The notes: a model not told the origin generated them from the letters alone. A stretch of DNA of 64,000 bases from Pseudomonas putida (GCF_005080685.1 NZ_CP039371.1:1550001-1614000); one strand, 5' to 3'. Counted from the stretch's first letter, positions 17,220 to 25,062 are shown. Program-made: numbers and translations.

Positions 17220-18452
17220 GTGAAAAGGTTCAACACCTACTGCTTGGCACTCTGGCTTGCATTGCTAGGTGCCGGCTGGCCGCAGCTCGGCAGTGCGGCT
17301 GAGGTCGATGTGCGACTGCGCTATCGCGGTGACCCTGCGGGGCAATTTGAAAATGTTACGCCCCCGGCGGCCTTTTGCGCGGTCTGGCCATCCCACTGCC
17401 GGTCCTCCTACGGCCTGTATGTGGTCGACTTACCGATCACCTACCAAAAGAAAAATACCAATACCCTCACCAGCGGTGATCGTGACCGCCATTACCTGCA
17501 GTTGCCGGCAGAGCGAACCGTGGACGTGGTCAATGAATCGGGCCGGCGTTACCAGCTCGACTTCAGCATTACCGACGTTAGCCAGCGACTGGGTTTCCTG
17601 TCCGGAAGGATGAGGGGGGGCGATGTAACAGGCGGATGCTCGCTTCAGTACGCCATCAGCAACGCCGTGCGCCTCCAGTACCTGTGGCAAATCAGGCAAC
17701 CTGCGTCCCCTCAGCCATGCCTTGCCGTTCCGTGGAACGCTGAGGTGTCGGTCACGCAGTTCGGCATTCGATACAGGCTGATCATGTCCCGGCGGCCTAT
17801 CGGGATGCCGCAAGGCATCTATCGCGGCTCCGTGGATTACAGCATTGGCCCGGGTGGGGACTTCGACTTCGGTGATGAGGTCACCCACCTCAGCGACACG
17901 CGCCTGACGGTCAATTTCGAACTGGATGTGCAGCACGACCTTTACCTGGAGTTCCCGGCCGGATCCGACCGCGCCGTGCTCGAACCCCCAGGGGGGTGGA
18001 AGGCCTGGCTCGGTGGGCGCGGGGCACCGAGCAAGCTCTCGCGCGACATGCCATTGCGCATCTGGACCTCGGGGCCTATCCGGGTCTACAAGCGATGCGA
18101 ATACGAATTGGGCGACCAATGCGGCATTCGTGAAAACGCAGGGCACCTGGTGGGCGTGGACGTCTCGCTCAGCCTGCCGGCGGCTTGCAGCACAACGGCA
18201 GCGCCATCGACCGGCTGGCGATCCCGACCCGCCAGCCCGCTGCGCTGCTCCTCGAGCCGGTCGACAGGGTTTGGAAACACGCCGGGCAACTGCATTTCGA
18301 GGTGGCAGGCAGCAATGTGCCGCCCATGCTGGCCCATCCGGGCAGCCGCTACGAGGGGCTGGTTACCGTGGTGTTCGAGGCCGAGCTATAGGTTCGGTTT
18401 GTCATTAGGAAATTTCGACATTCGATTGGGAAGCTTCCTGCAGATTGCGTGA
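17220..18452 (+). CDS. CfaE/CblD-type fimbrial tip adhesin, 3'-frameshifted
   Basis: Probable minor tip subunit. Translation starts at GTG 17220 (MKRFNTYCLALWLALLG), with a signal peptide cut near GSAAEVDV and about 300 residues of beta-rich, Cys-containing sequence; position after the usher and overall size match CooD/CfaE/CblD. The frame as read becomes low-complexity Ser/Arg/Pro after about 18180. The -1 frame there reads LQHNGSAIDRLAIPTRQPAALLLEPVDRVW... and stops at 18389-18391 with a natural pilin-like end (VTVVFEAEL), giving about 390 aa and ending before the upstream operator of the chaperone gene. Loss of one G in GCGGGCTTG fits. As written, the C-terminal pilin domain needed for donor-strand exchange would be scrambled. 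Confidence 0.75.
   Translation: MKRFNTYCLALWLALLGAGWPQLGSAAEVDVRLRYRGDPAGQFENVTPPAAFCAVWPSHCRSSYGLYVVDLPITYQKKNTNTLTSGDRDRHYLQLPAERTVDVVNESGRRYQLDFSITDVSQRLGFLSGRMRGGDVTGGCSLQYAISNAVRLQYLWQIRQPASPQPCLAVPWNAEVSVTQFGIRYRLIMSRRPIGMPQGIYRGSVDYSIGPGGDFDFGDEVTHLSDTRLTVNFELDVQHDLYLEFPAGSDRAVLEPPGGWKAWLGGRGAPSKLSRDMPLRIWTSGPIRVYKRCEYELGDQCGIRENAGHLVGVDVSLSLPAACSTTAAPSTGWRSRPASPLRCSSSRSTGFGNTPGNCISRWQAAMCRPCWPIRAAATRGWLPWCSRPSYRFGLSLGNFDIRLGSFLQIA
18406..18440. promoter_or_regulatory. paired BvgA-like operator candidate upstream of the chaperone gene
   Basis: TAGGAAATTTCGAC (18406-18419, palindrome centre 18412.5) is followed by TGGGAAGCTTCCTG (18427-18440, palindrome GGAAGCTTCC, centre 18433.5). The centres are 21 bp apart, two helical turns, much like the tandem spacing of BvgA dimers on Bordetella promoters. 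The first half repeats the site at 14023-14036. Confidence 0.5.
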
Positions 18453-18484
18453 GCAGAGTGTGATCACAATGCGCGGGATGATGT

Positions 18485-18501
18485 TGATTGGCTATCAATG
18501 A
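18485..18501. promoter_or_regulatory. second copy of the 17-bp palindromic motif
   Basis: TGATTGGCTATCAATGA matches 14 of 17 positions of the palindrome at 14111-14127 and ends 23 bp before the chaperone ATG. Its repeat at the same relative place suggests shared control of two promoters. Confidence 0.45.
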
Positions 18502-18524
18502 GGATGGTCTTGGAGAATGAACGG

Positions 18525-19253
18525 ATGAAGCTGCTGCGCATGCTGTGCCTCGCGCTGGCGCCTTGCCTGGCCCAGGCAGGACCGGAGCTCAACGTCGGCG
18601 GGCTATACGATTACCTGGATGACGGCAAGAGCACCTTGCTCAAGCGCATCCGCAACGGCGGCGATGCCACGGCCTTCGTCAAGGTCAGCGTGGTCGAACT
18701 GGTCTACGAAGGCGACGGCCCGCCCCGCGAAGTGCCCTTGGACGGGCAGGCCATGACCCAGCGTGGCCTGGTGGTAAGCCCCGCGCGGCTGATCGTACCG
18801 GCCCGCGGCATGCAGGCAGTGCGCCTGCTGTACCGGGGGCAACGCGACCGGGAGCGTTACTACCGCCTGCGGTTCATTCCGGTATTGCCCGAAACGGGCG
18901 ATGGCTTCGCGGTGGACGATCAGCAAGCGCAAGACTACCGGGACAAGCTCAAGGCCGGCGTCAACCTGCTGGCGGGCTACGGCACGCTGTTGTTCGTGCG
19001 CCCGGCCGACACCCAGTACCAGACCGCGGTAAGCCGTAAAGCCGGCGCCTTGACCGTCAGTAACCAAGGCAACTCGACCGTGATCCTCGACCGTTTTCGC
19101 CAATGCCAGAGCCGCGACGAGCTGTGTGAAACGGCCACCAAGCACCATCTGCTGCCCGGTCGTAGCCGCCAGTTCCAGGGCGAGGCTGCCAAGGTGCATC
19201 AGTTCGAGCTGCACGAAGGCGGCCGCCGCAAAGCCATGGCGCTGGAGGGTTGA
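18525..19253 (+). CDS. CS1-type fimbrial periplasmic chaperone
   Basis: Periplasmic chaperone of the alternate class (CooB/CfaA/CblB-like) that caps fimbrial subunits and delivers them to the usher. The 242-aa precursor has a signal peptide (MKLLRMLCLALAPCLAQA) and an N-terminal PapD-like domain with the subunit-binding pattern SPARLIVPARGMQAVRLLYRG (about residues 86-106), followed by a second Ig-like domain with NQGNSTVILDRFRQC. Start 18525 follows GGAG; an ATG 27 bp upstream lacks a ribosome-binding site. Here the chaperone is last in the operon and has its own operator-like sites, unlike the usual chaperone-first order of CS1 and cable pili. This gene is intact. Confidence 0.85.
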   Translation: MKLLRMLCLALAPCLAQAGPELNVGGLYDYLDDGKSTLLKRIRNGGDATAFVKVSVVELVYEGDGPPREVPLDGQAMTQRGLVVSPARLIVPARGMQAVRLLYRGQRDRERYYRLRFIPVLPETGDGFAVDDQQAQDYRDKLKAGVNLLAGYGTLLFVRPADTQYQTAVSRKAGALTVSNQGNSTVILDRFRQCQSRDELCETATKHHLLPGRSRQFQGEAAKVHQFELHEGGRRKAMALEG

Positions 19254-19292
19254 CCTCCGGTGTATCGAACTGTCAGCCAAGCGAGGTGATGC

Positions 19293-19919
19293 ATGAAACG
19301 CGTATTGGTGGTCGACGACCACCCTTTCATCCGGGCCACGGTGTGCACGCTGCTGCGCCAGGAGCACCTGGATATCGTCGGCCAGACCGACAATGGTAGG
19401 GACGCAGTGCGCATGGCGCGAGAGCTGGCACCGGACATCATCATCCTCGACATCAGCCTGCCGGGGCTCGATGGCATGGAGGTCATCGCGCGGGTCAATC
19501 GCCTGCAGCGGCCGGTCAAGACCTTGGTGCTGACCTCGCATCAGGCCGAAGCCTACTGCTTGCGCTGCATCCAGGCCGGGGCCGCCGGGTTCGTCTCCAA
19601 GACCAACGATCTGGACGAATTGAACAAGGCCGTGCGCGCCGTGCTGTCGGGGTTCACCTACTTCCCGAACGTGGCGCTGAGCTCGGTGAACAGCCTGGAA
19701 CGTCACGCCACCGACGCCAACCGCATTGCCCGTCTCAGCGACCGCGAGTTGATGATTCTGCAGCACCTGGCCCGTGGCATGAGCAACAAGGCCGTCGGTG
19801 ATGCCATGTTGCTCAGCAACAAGACCGTCAGTACCTATAAGGGGCGTCTGCTGGAAAAGCTGTGCCTCAAGTCGCTCATCGACCTGGCGGATTTCGCTCG
19901 TCGCAATCAACTGATCTGA
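19293..19919 (+). CDS. NarL/BvgA-type response regulator
   Basis: DNA-binding two-component response regulator of 208 aa. The receiver domain (about 1-118) has the acidic pair Asp8/Asp9, phospho-acceptor Asp53 (ILDISLPGLDG) and Lys103 (GFVSKTND). The LuxR-type helix-turn-helix (about 145-205) carries LSDRELMILQHLARGMSNKAVGDAMLLSNKTVSTYKGRLLEKL. It follows the chaperone by 39 bp and precedes the sensor kinase by 3 bp. The pairing with a BvgS-like kinase, the fimbrial neighbours and BvgA-like sites upstream of them suggest it controls this fimbria, as RocA, BvgA or CblR do elsewhere. Target is inferred. Confidence 0.88.
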   Translation: MKRVLVVDDHPFIRATVCTLLRQEHLDIVGQTDNGRDAVRMARELAPDIIILDISLPGLDGMEVIARVNRLQRPVKTLVLTSHQAEAYCLRCIQAGAAGFVSKTNDLDELNKAVRAVLSGFTYFPNVALSSVNSLERHATDANRIARLSDRELMILQHLARGMSNKAVGDAMLLSNKTVSTYKGRLLEKLCLKSLIDLADFARRNQLI

Positions 19920-19922
19920 ACC

Positions 19923-22900
19923 GTGCGTGCAATCTGGCTGCTGTTGGTGTGCTGCGTGTTTCCCTTGGCCGGCCTCGCTGGGCCGCTGTTCCATGGTCGT
20001 GCGGTGTTCGAGGAGCCGTATGCCGAACCGACCAGTGGTGACTTGCGCTGGCTGTGGCGCCAGCGGGTGTTGCGCCTTGGGGTGTTGGCCAACGACCAGC
20101 CGCCGCTGGACATCCTCGGCAACGGGCGGGCCTATGAAGGCATAACAGCCGATTATGCGGGGCTGGTGGCCGAGCACTTGCGCCTGGACATGCAGGTGCG
20201 CGTGTTCGACTCCTTCGAAGCGGCGGTCGCGGCGTTGCGCGAGGGCACGGTCGATCTGCTGGGTTCGGTCACCACGCAGCAGGCGCAACAGGCTGGCTTG
20301 CGCCTGTCGCCGACCTACGCTGAAGACCTTCCGGTGTTGCTGGCCAAGGAACATGCGCGGGTCGGCGAGGGCGCCGAACCGCTGCGCCTGGTGATGGTCG
20401 AGGGCTATCGCACACCCGAGCAGGTCGATCAGTACTTCCCACAGGCCAGCCTGCAGGTACATCCCACCGCGTTCAGTGCCCTGGCCGCGCTGGCCCTCGG
20501 CCAAGCCGACCTGTACCTGGGCAATGCGCTCGTCGCACGCTACGTGCAGGGGCGCCGCCCGTTCAGCGCAATCGAGGAAGTCGGCGATGCGCCCCTGCCG
20601 GGCCAGGGGGTCGGCTTTGCCATGCTCGACACCGGCACACCCCTGCCGCGGCTGGTGAACGCGGTGCTGGAGGATGTCAGCAAGGAACAGCGCGCACGCA
20701 TCCAGGCGCGGTGGAGCCCGCTGGCGGGTGTGGCCCGTTCAGATCAAAGGGTCCAGTTGAGCGAGGATCAGCAGCGCTGGCTGGCTGACAACCCCAGGGT
20801 GCGGGTGTTGGTGGACGACCAGTTACTGCCGCTGAGTTACCGCGACAGCAAGGGCCAGTTGCATGGCCTCACTCTGGACGTACTGCAGTTGATCACCCGG
20901 CGTACGGGCCTTGAATTCGACGTGCAGGCGGGGGCAGGCGTTGAGCAGATGATCGAGCAGGTAGTCCAGGGCCAAGCGCACCTGATAGCCGGGCTTCCCC
21001 ACAGCGATAGCCTGGCGCAGCGCCTGGGTTTCAGTCGCGCCTATCTCGGTGCTTCGCGGGTGCTGGTCAGTCGTACGGGCGCCGAGGCGCCGACCAGCCT
21101 CGAGCAACTGGTCGGACGGCAGGTGGCGCTGGTATGGGGCAGCGCCATGGTCGAACTGTTGCGCGAACGTTACCCTCAGGTGCAGCAAACCCTGCTTCAC
21201 GGCCCGTTGGAGGCCCTGCACGCGGTCGCCGAAGGCCGCGTCGACGCCGCCCTGCTGGCCTTGGATGACGCTCGCGCGCTGGTTGCCCGTTGGTACCCGG
21301 GGCAATTGCAGATCAGTGCCAGCCTGGCGCTGCCGCCCGCGTACTTTGCCTTCGCCAGTACGCGAGGCGCCAGCGAGCTGCTGGGCATCATCGACAGCGC
21401 GCTGCTAAGCCTGACGCCGCACGAGACCGGCGCGTTGGTACGCCGTTGGCGCAACCCGATGATCGTCCCCGACAGTGCCTGGTCGCGTTACCGGGCCAGG
21501 TGCTGTTCGGCTTCGCCATTGCCACCTGCCTGTTGCTCATTGCTTCGTTGTGGATTCGCTACCTGCGCAGGCTTCAGGTGCGATTGCGGCGGGCCAGGCG
21601 TGCCGCGGATGCGGCCAACCAGGCCAAGACCGAGTTCCTCGCCACCATCAGCCATGAGATACGCACCCCGCTGCATGCCGTGCTGGGCATGCTCGAGCTG
21701 GCCCAACGCAAGGCCGCCCACGGTGTGGCCGACCGTCAGGCCCTCGAAGTGGCCACCGAGGCGGCGCGCGGGCTGAAGGAACTGATCGGTGACATCCTCG
21801 ACATCACCCGCATCGAGACCGGCCACCTGCAGCTTTCGCCGCAGCGAGTACGGGTGAACGAGCTGGTGGGACGGGTCGTGCAGCTGTTCGAACAATTGGC
21901 CCGTGGCAAAGGCCTCGAACTGCAGATGCAGCTGAGCGGAGCGGTGGGAGCCGAGGTCATGCTCGACCCCCTGCGTTTCAAGCAGGTGCTGGCCAACCTG
22001 CTGAGCAACGCGATCAAATTCACCCAGCGCGGGCGCATCGTGGTCAGTGTGCAGGCCCAGCAGGCAGACGGACAGCTCGATCTCGTGCTGCGGGTCAAGG
22101 ACAGCGGCGTGGGCATACCCGCCAGCGAGCTGGCGGCGCTCGGCCAGCCATTCCGGCAAGCCAGCAACCACTGCCAGTCGCCGCGCACGAGCACCGGTCT
22201 GGGCCTGAACATCAGCCGCAGCCTTTGCCAGCTGATGGGCGGCCAGTTGTGCGTGCGCAGCACGTTGGGGGAAGGCACCGAGGTGCATGTGCAGCTCAAG
22301 TTGGCACTGCTGCCGGGTGCCGCAGAATCGTCTGGCCCACCCGCGCCCTCGGCGGATGTCGAGCCGGGTGTGCGCCTGCGGGTATTGGTGGTGGACGATT
22401 ACCCGGCCAATCGGCAATTGCTGGAGCAGCAGCTGGATTATCTCGGGCATCAGGCCCGGGTCGCGGAGGATGGAGCCCAGGCCTTGCGCCTGTGGCTCAA
22501 GGAGCCTTTCGATGTCGTCATCAGTGATTGCAACATGCCCAAGCTCGATGGCCACGGTCTGGCCCGTGCCATGCGCATGCATGAGCGGCGCCATGGCCGA
22601 CCGCGCTGCCGGCTGATTGGCTTGACCGCCAACGCCCAGGAAGTGGATCGCAAACGTGGTTGTGCGGCCGGGATGGATGACTGCCTGTTCAAGCCCCTGG
22701 ATCTCGACAGCCTGACCCAGGCCCTTGCCAGTGCACGGCGTGCGCTGGACGCCAGCGCCAACGGCGTGATGCTTGACCTTGCGCACTTGAGGCATCTGCT
22801 CGACAACGACGAAGCCGCGCTCAGGTCCTTGCTCGGCGACTTGCATGCCAGTAACCGCGAAGACTTGCAGCAGCTGAAAGGCCTCAGCGATTCGCCCACT

Positions 22901-23128
22901 GCCGTCGCCGGGTTGGCGCACCGCATCAAGGGTGGTGCCCGCATCGCCGGCATCGAGGCCCTGGTGGCCTCGTGCGAGCAGGTAGAGCGTTGTTGCCATG
23001 CCGAGCCCTTCGACCGCGCTGCGTTCAACCTGGCGCTCCGCGCCTTGGAGAGCGCCATGGGCTGCCTCGACCGGCAACTGGAGCGCCAGGTTGGGCGCAG
23101 CGTGGCAGGGTCATATCATGCCGAGTAA
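19923..23128 (+). pseudogene. BvgS-like unorthodox hybrid sensor histidine kinase, frameshifted
   Basis: Would encode about 1068 aa: signal peptide, two tandem periplasmic Venus-flytrap (SBP_bac_3) domains (about 45-265 and 280-510), one membrane segment (VLFGFAIATCLLLIASLWIRYL), then HisKA with the phospho-His in [11 protein letters not shown] (His codon 21653-21655), HATPase (NLLSNAIKFT, KDSGVGIP, STGLGLN), a receiver domain (VVDDY, ISDCNMPKLDG, LFKPLD) and an Hpt domain (LAHRIKGGARIAG). No PAS domain lies between membrane and kinase, unlike BvgS. The frame breaks at about 21490-21497, just before the membrane segment: the first frame runs on to 21776 as nonsense and the kinase continues in the -1 frame. 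Restoring one G (CCGGGGCCAGG) rejoins SRYRGQVLFG. Start is GTG 19923. If real, sensor and kinase halves are uncoupled. Confidence 0.85.
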
Positions 23129-23263
23129 CAACAGCACCAGCAGGATCACCAGCACCACGCCGACGATACCTGAAGGGCCGTAGCCCCAACTGCGCGAGTG
23201 CGGGAAGACCGGTAAGCCACCAATCAACAGCAGGATCAGGATGATGATGAGGATCGTGGTCAT
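23111..23263 (-). CDS. DUF3309 family small membrane protein
   Basis: A 50-aa, very hydrophobic protein: MTTILIIILILLLIGGLPVF, a loop HSRSWGYGPSG, then a second membrane helix IVGVVLVILLVLLLLGMI. The pattern is that of the DUF3309 family, whose function is unknown. AAGGA lies 8 nt before the ATG. Its 3' end overlaps the 3' end of the sensor kinase by 18 bp on the opposite strand, which marks the right edge of the fimbrial locus. Confidence 0.8.
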   Translation of the reverse strand: MTTILIIILILLLIGGLPVFPHSRSWGYGPSGIVGVVLVILLVLLLLGMI

Positions 23264-23357
23264 GAGGAAGTCCTTGCGTGGTTGAGGGTCAAGGGCCTGA
23301 TGTCGCTGGCCTCTTGATAATTCCGACTGGCGCCGCTTGGGAAAGATTCCATTTGTG

Positions 23358-23474
23358 TCTTGTCTGTGCGGGCCTCTTCGCGGGTAAACCCGCTCCTACA
23401 GGGATCTCGCTGCAACTGTAGGAGCGGCGGTGCGGCGATCCGATTTACCCGCGAAGAGGCCCGCACAGACAAGA
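23358..23474. repeat. REP pair with 31-bp perfect outer arms
   Basis: The left arm (23358-23388, from TCTTGTCTGTGCGGGCCTCT onward) is perfectly complementary to 23444-23474. Inside, one REP unit is intact (CCCGCTCCTACAGG) and the other is disturbed (GGAGCGGCGGTGCGGCGATC). It is the only structure seen in the 310-bp gap between the DUF3309 gene and the SDR gene, apart from the SDR promoter region. Confidence 0.88.
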
Positions 23475-23573
23475 GGAGTCATGGCTGCCCATTCACTACC
23501 CTGATGAATCCTGCTTCGGTCCCAAGCCTTGTTTAGACTCGAACCACACCCCACAAGACAAGGCCCTGCCACC

Positions 23574-24383
23574 ATGCAAAACCGCATCATGATCACCGGC
23601 GCCGGTTCCGGCCTCGGCCGCGAGATCGCCCTGCGCTGGGCGCGCGAGGGCTGGCGTCTGGCATTGGCCGACGTCAACGAGGACGGCCTCGGTGAGACCT
23701 TGGAGCAGGTTCGCGCCGCCGGTGGCGATGGTTTCATCCAGCGCTGCGACGTGCGCGACTACAGCCAGCTCACTGCACTGGCCCAGGCCTGCGAGGCGAA
23801 GTTCGGTGGCATCGATATCATCGTCAACAATGCCGGTGTCGCCTCGGGCGGCTTCTTTGCCGAGCTGTCGCTGGAGGACTGGGACTGGCAGCTCGCGGTC
23901 AACCTGATGGGCGTGGTCAAGGGCTGCAAGGCGTTCCTGCCGTTGCTCGAGCGCAGCAAGGGGCGCATCGTCAATATCGCCTCCATGGCCGCGCTAATGC
24001 AGGGGCCGGGCATGAGCAACTACAACGTCGCCAAGGCCGGCGTGCTGGCGCTGTCGGAAAGCCTGCTGGTCGAGCTGCGGCAATTGGAAGTGGCGGTGCA
24101 CGTGGTGTGCCCGTCGTTCTTCCAGACCAACCTGCTCGACTCTTTCCGCGGCCCGAATCCTGCGATGAAGGCCCAGGTCGGCAAGCTGCTGCAAGGCTCG
24201 CCGATCAGCGCCGAGCAGATCGCCGATTACATTCACCAACAGGTCGCCGCGGGCGAGTTCCTCATCCTGCCCCATGAAGCCGGACGCGATGCCTGGCAGC
24301 TCAAGCGCCAGGCCCCGGAGCGGTTGTATGACGAGATGGCGGAAATGGCGATGAAGATGCGTGGTAAGGCTCAAACACGCTGA
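23574..24383 (+). CDS. SDR family oxidoreductase
   Basis: Classical short-chain dehydrogenase/reductase of 269 aa, probably cytoplasmic and NAD(P)-dependent. The cofactor motif TGAGSGLG (residues 8-15), the NNAG motif (about 90-93), the catalytic Ser in NIASMAAL (about 138) and the YNVAK motif with catalytic Tyr/Lys (about 151-155) are present. Start ATG 23574 begins the conserved MQNRIMITGAGSG. Substrate unknown. It precedes rsmI on the same strand with 127 bp between, so the two probably have separate promoters. Confidence 0.9.
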   Translation: MQNRIMITGAGSGLGREIALRWAREGWRLALADVNEDGLGETLEQVRAAGGDGFIQRCDVRDYSQLTALAQACEAKFGGIDIIVNNAGVASGGFFAELSLEDWDWQLAVNLMGVVKGCKAFLPLLERSKGRIVNIASMAALMQGPGMSNYNVAKAGVLALSESLLVELRQLEVAVHVVCPSFFQTNLLDSFRGPNPAMKAQVGKLLQGSPISAEQIADYIHQQVAAGEFLILPHEAGRDAWQLKRQAPERLYDEMAEMAMKMRGKAQTR

Positions 24384-24510
24384 TTGTAGGGCGCGTCTGT
24401 AGGTTGATTTACCTACTTGCGTGAGATCGGTCTCTTTCGCTCTCGAGGTATTGAGTCACGCAGGCTGCCCCATGCAGGCTCCGGTTTTCCCTGGGTTGGA
24501 GGCGCGGAGC

Positions 24511-24690
24511 ATGCTGGTAATCGGACGAGAAGTGGGTGAGCGGATCATCATCGATGGAAACATCGTGATCATGGTGGTGGAGGCACGCGATGGCCTCGTG
24601 CGTCTTGGCGTGACTGCGCCGCGGGACGTGCCGGTGCACCGCAGCGAGGTGTACAGGCGCATCAAGGCCGGGGAGAAGCGCAAGCCGTGA
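24511..24690 (+). CDS. rsmI: RsmI, CsrA/RsmA-family RNA-binding regulator
   Basis: Post-transcriptional regulator that binds GGA motifs in mRNA leaders. The 59-aa protein aligns with CsrA along its length: MLVIGREVGERIII (strand beta-1), VRLGVTAPRDVPVHR with the RNA-contacting Arg of VHR, and the C-terminal helix SEVYRRIKAGEKRKP. It diverges from canonical RsmA/RsmE (VIGREVGERI rather than LILTRRVGE), which matches the third paralogue, RsmI, of P. putida. The gene context (SDR upstream, YheU and NAGGN genes downstream) also agrees with rsmI from memory. Two GGA triplets sit directly before the start codon, so Rsm proteins may repress it. Confidence 0.88.
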   Translation: MLVIGREVGERIIIDGNIVIMVVEARDGLVRLGVTAPRDVPVHRSEVYRRIKAGEKRKP

Positions 24691-24703
24691 ATACCCCACC
24701 GTT

Positions 24704-24732
24704 CTCGTAGGAGCCGGCTTGCCGGCGATGGG
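24704..24732. repeat. single REP-like unit after rsmI
   Basis: TCTCGTAGGAGCCGGCTTGC followed by CGGCGATGG is a variant REP (GTAGGAGCCGGCTTGCCGGC core). It lies in the 52-bp gap between convergent rsmI and the YheU gene. Confidence 0.65.
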
Positions 24733-24742
24733 GCCAAACCTG

Positions 24743-24970
24743 CTAATCCAGCAACTCGCGTGGCACATCGTGCTTGGCCAGCAACTGGCACTGCTGGCTC
24801 TCGAGGTCGAACAGGATGAACGCCTGACCCTTGGCCAGCGCCTGGCGAACCCGCAGCACGCGGGTTTCCAGTGGCGTGTCGTCGCCGTTGTCGGTGCCGT
24901 CGCGGGTGACGAAGTCCTCGATCAGGCGGGTCAGGGTTTCGGCTTGCAGTTGGTCGTAAGGGATCAGCAT
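24743..24970 (-). CDS. YheU/UPF0270 family protein
   Basis: A 75-aa protein with the family opening MLIPYDQLQAETLTRLIEDFVTRDGTDNGDD, followed by a helix VLRVRQALAKGQAFILFDLESQ and QLLAKHDVPRELLD. Function is unknown. The start was set at MLIPYDQ because the E. coli relative begins MIIPWQ at the same place; an ATG 33 bp upstream is possible. It is the last gene downstream of the NAGGN peptidase but separated by a REP unit. Confidence 0.88.
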   Translation of the reverse strand: MLIPYDQLQAETLTRLIEDFVTRDGTDNGDDTPLETRVLRVRQALAKGQAFILFDLESQQCQLLAKHDVPRELLD

Positions 24971-25014
24971 GGGCGTGCGGTCGGTCTCTTTGAATGGCGT
25001 CATCCTACGCGAAT

Positions 25015-25062
25015 TTGGGGCCGCTGCGCGGCCCATCGCGACGCAAGGCCGCTCCCACACCC
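25015..25062. repeat. REP unit plus short CCATAC-type tandem repeat
   Basis: TTGGGGCCGCTGCGCGGCCC followed by CGACGCAAGGCCGCTCCCAC is one REP of the second sequence type. Directly after it (about 25057-25079) an imperfect CCCATA hexamer is repeated about three times, up to the stop of the peptidase gene. Confidence 0.75.

Noticed and set aside
17090..21497. programmed -1 frameshifting in the fimbrial and sensor genes
   Set aside because: No slippery heptamer (X XXY YYZ) or downstream pseudoknot is evident at the three sites, and the out-of-frame tails have no conserved look; a lost G is simpler.
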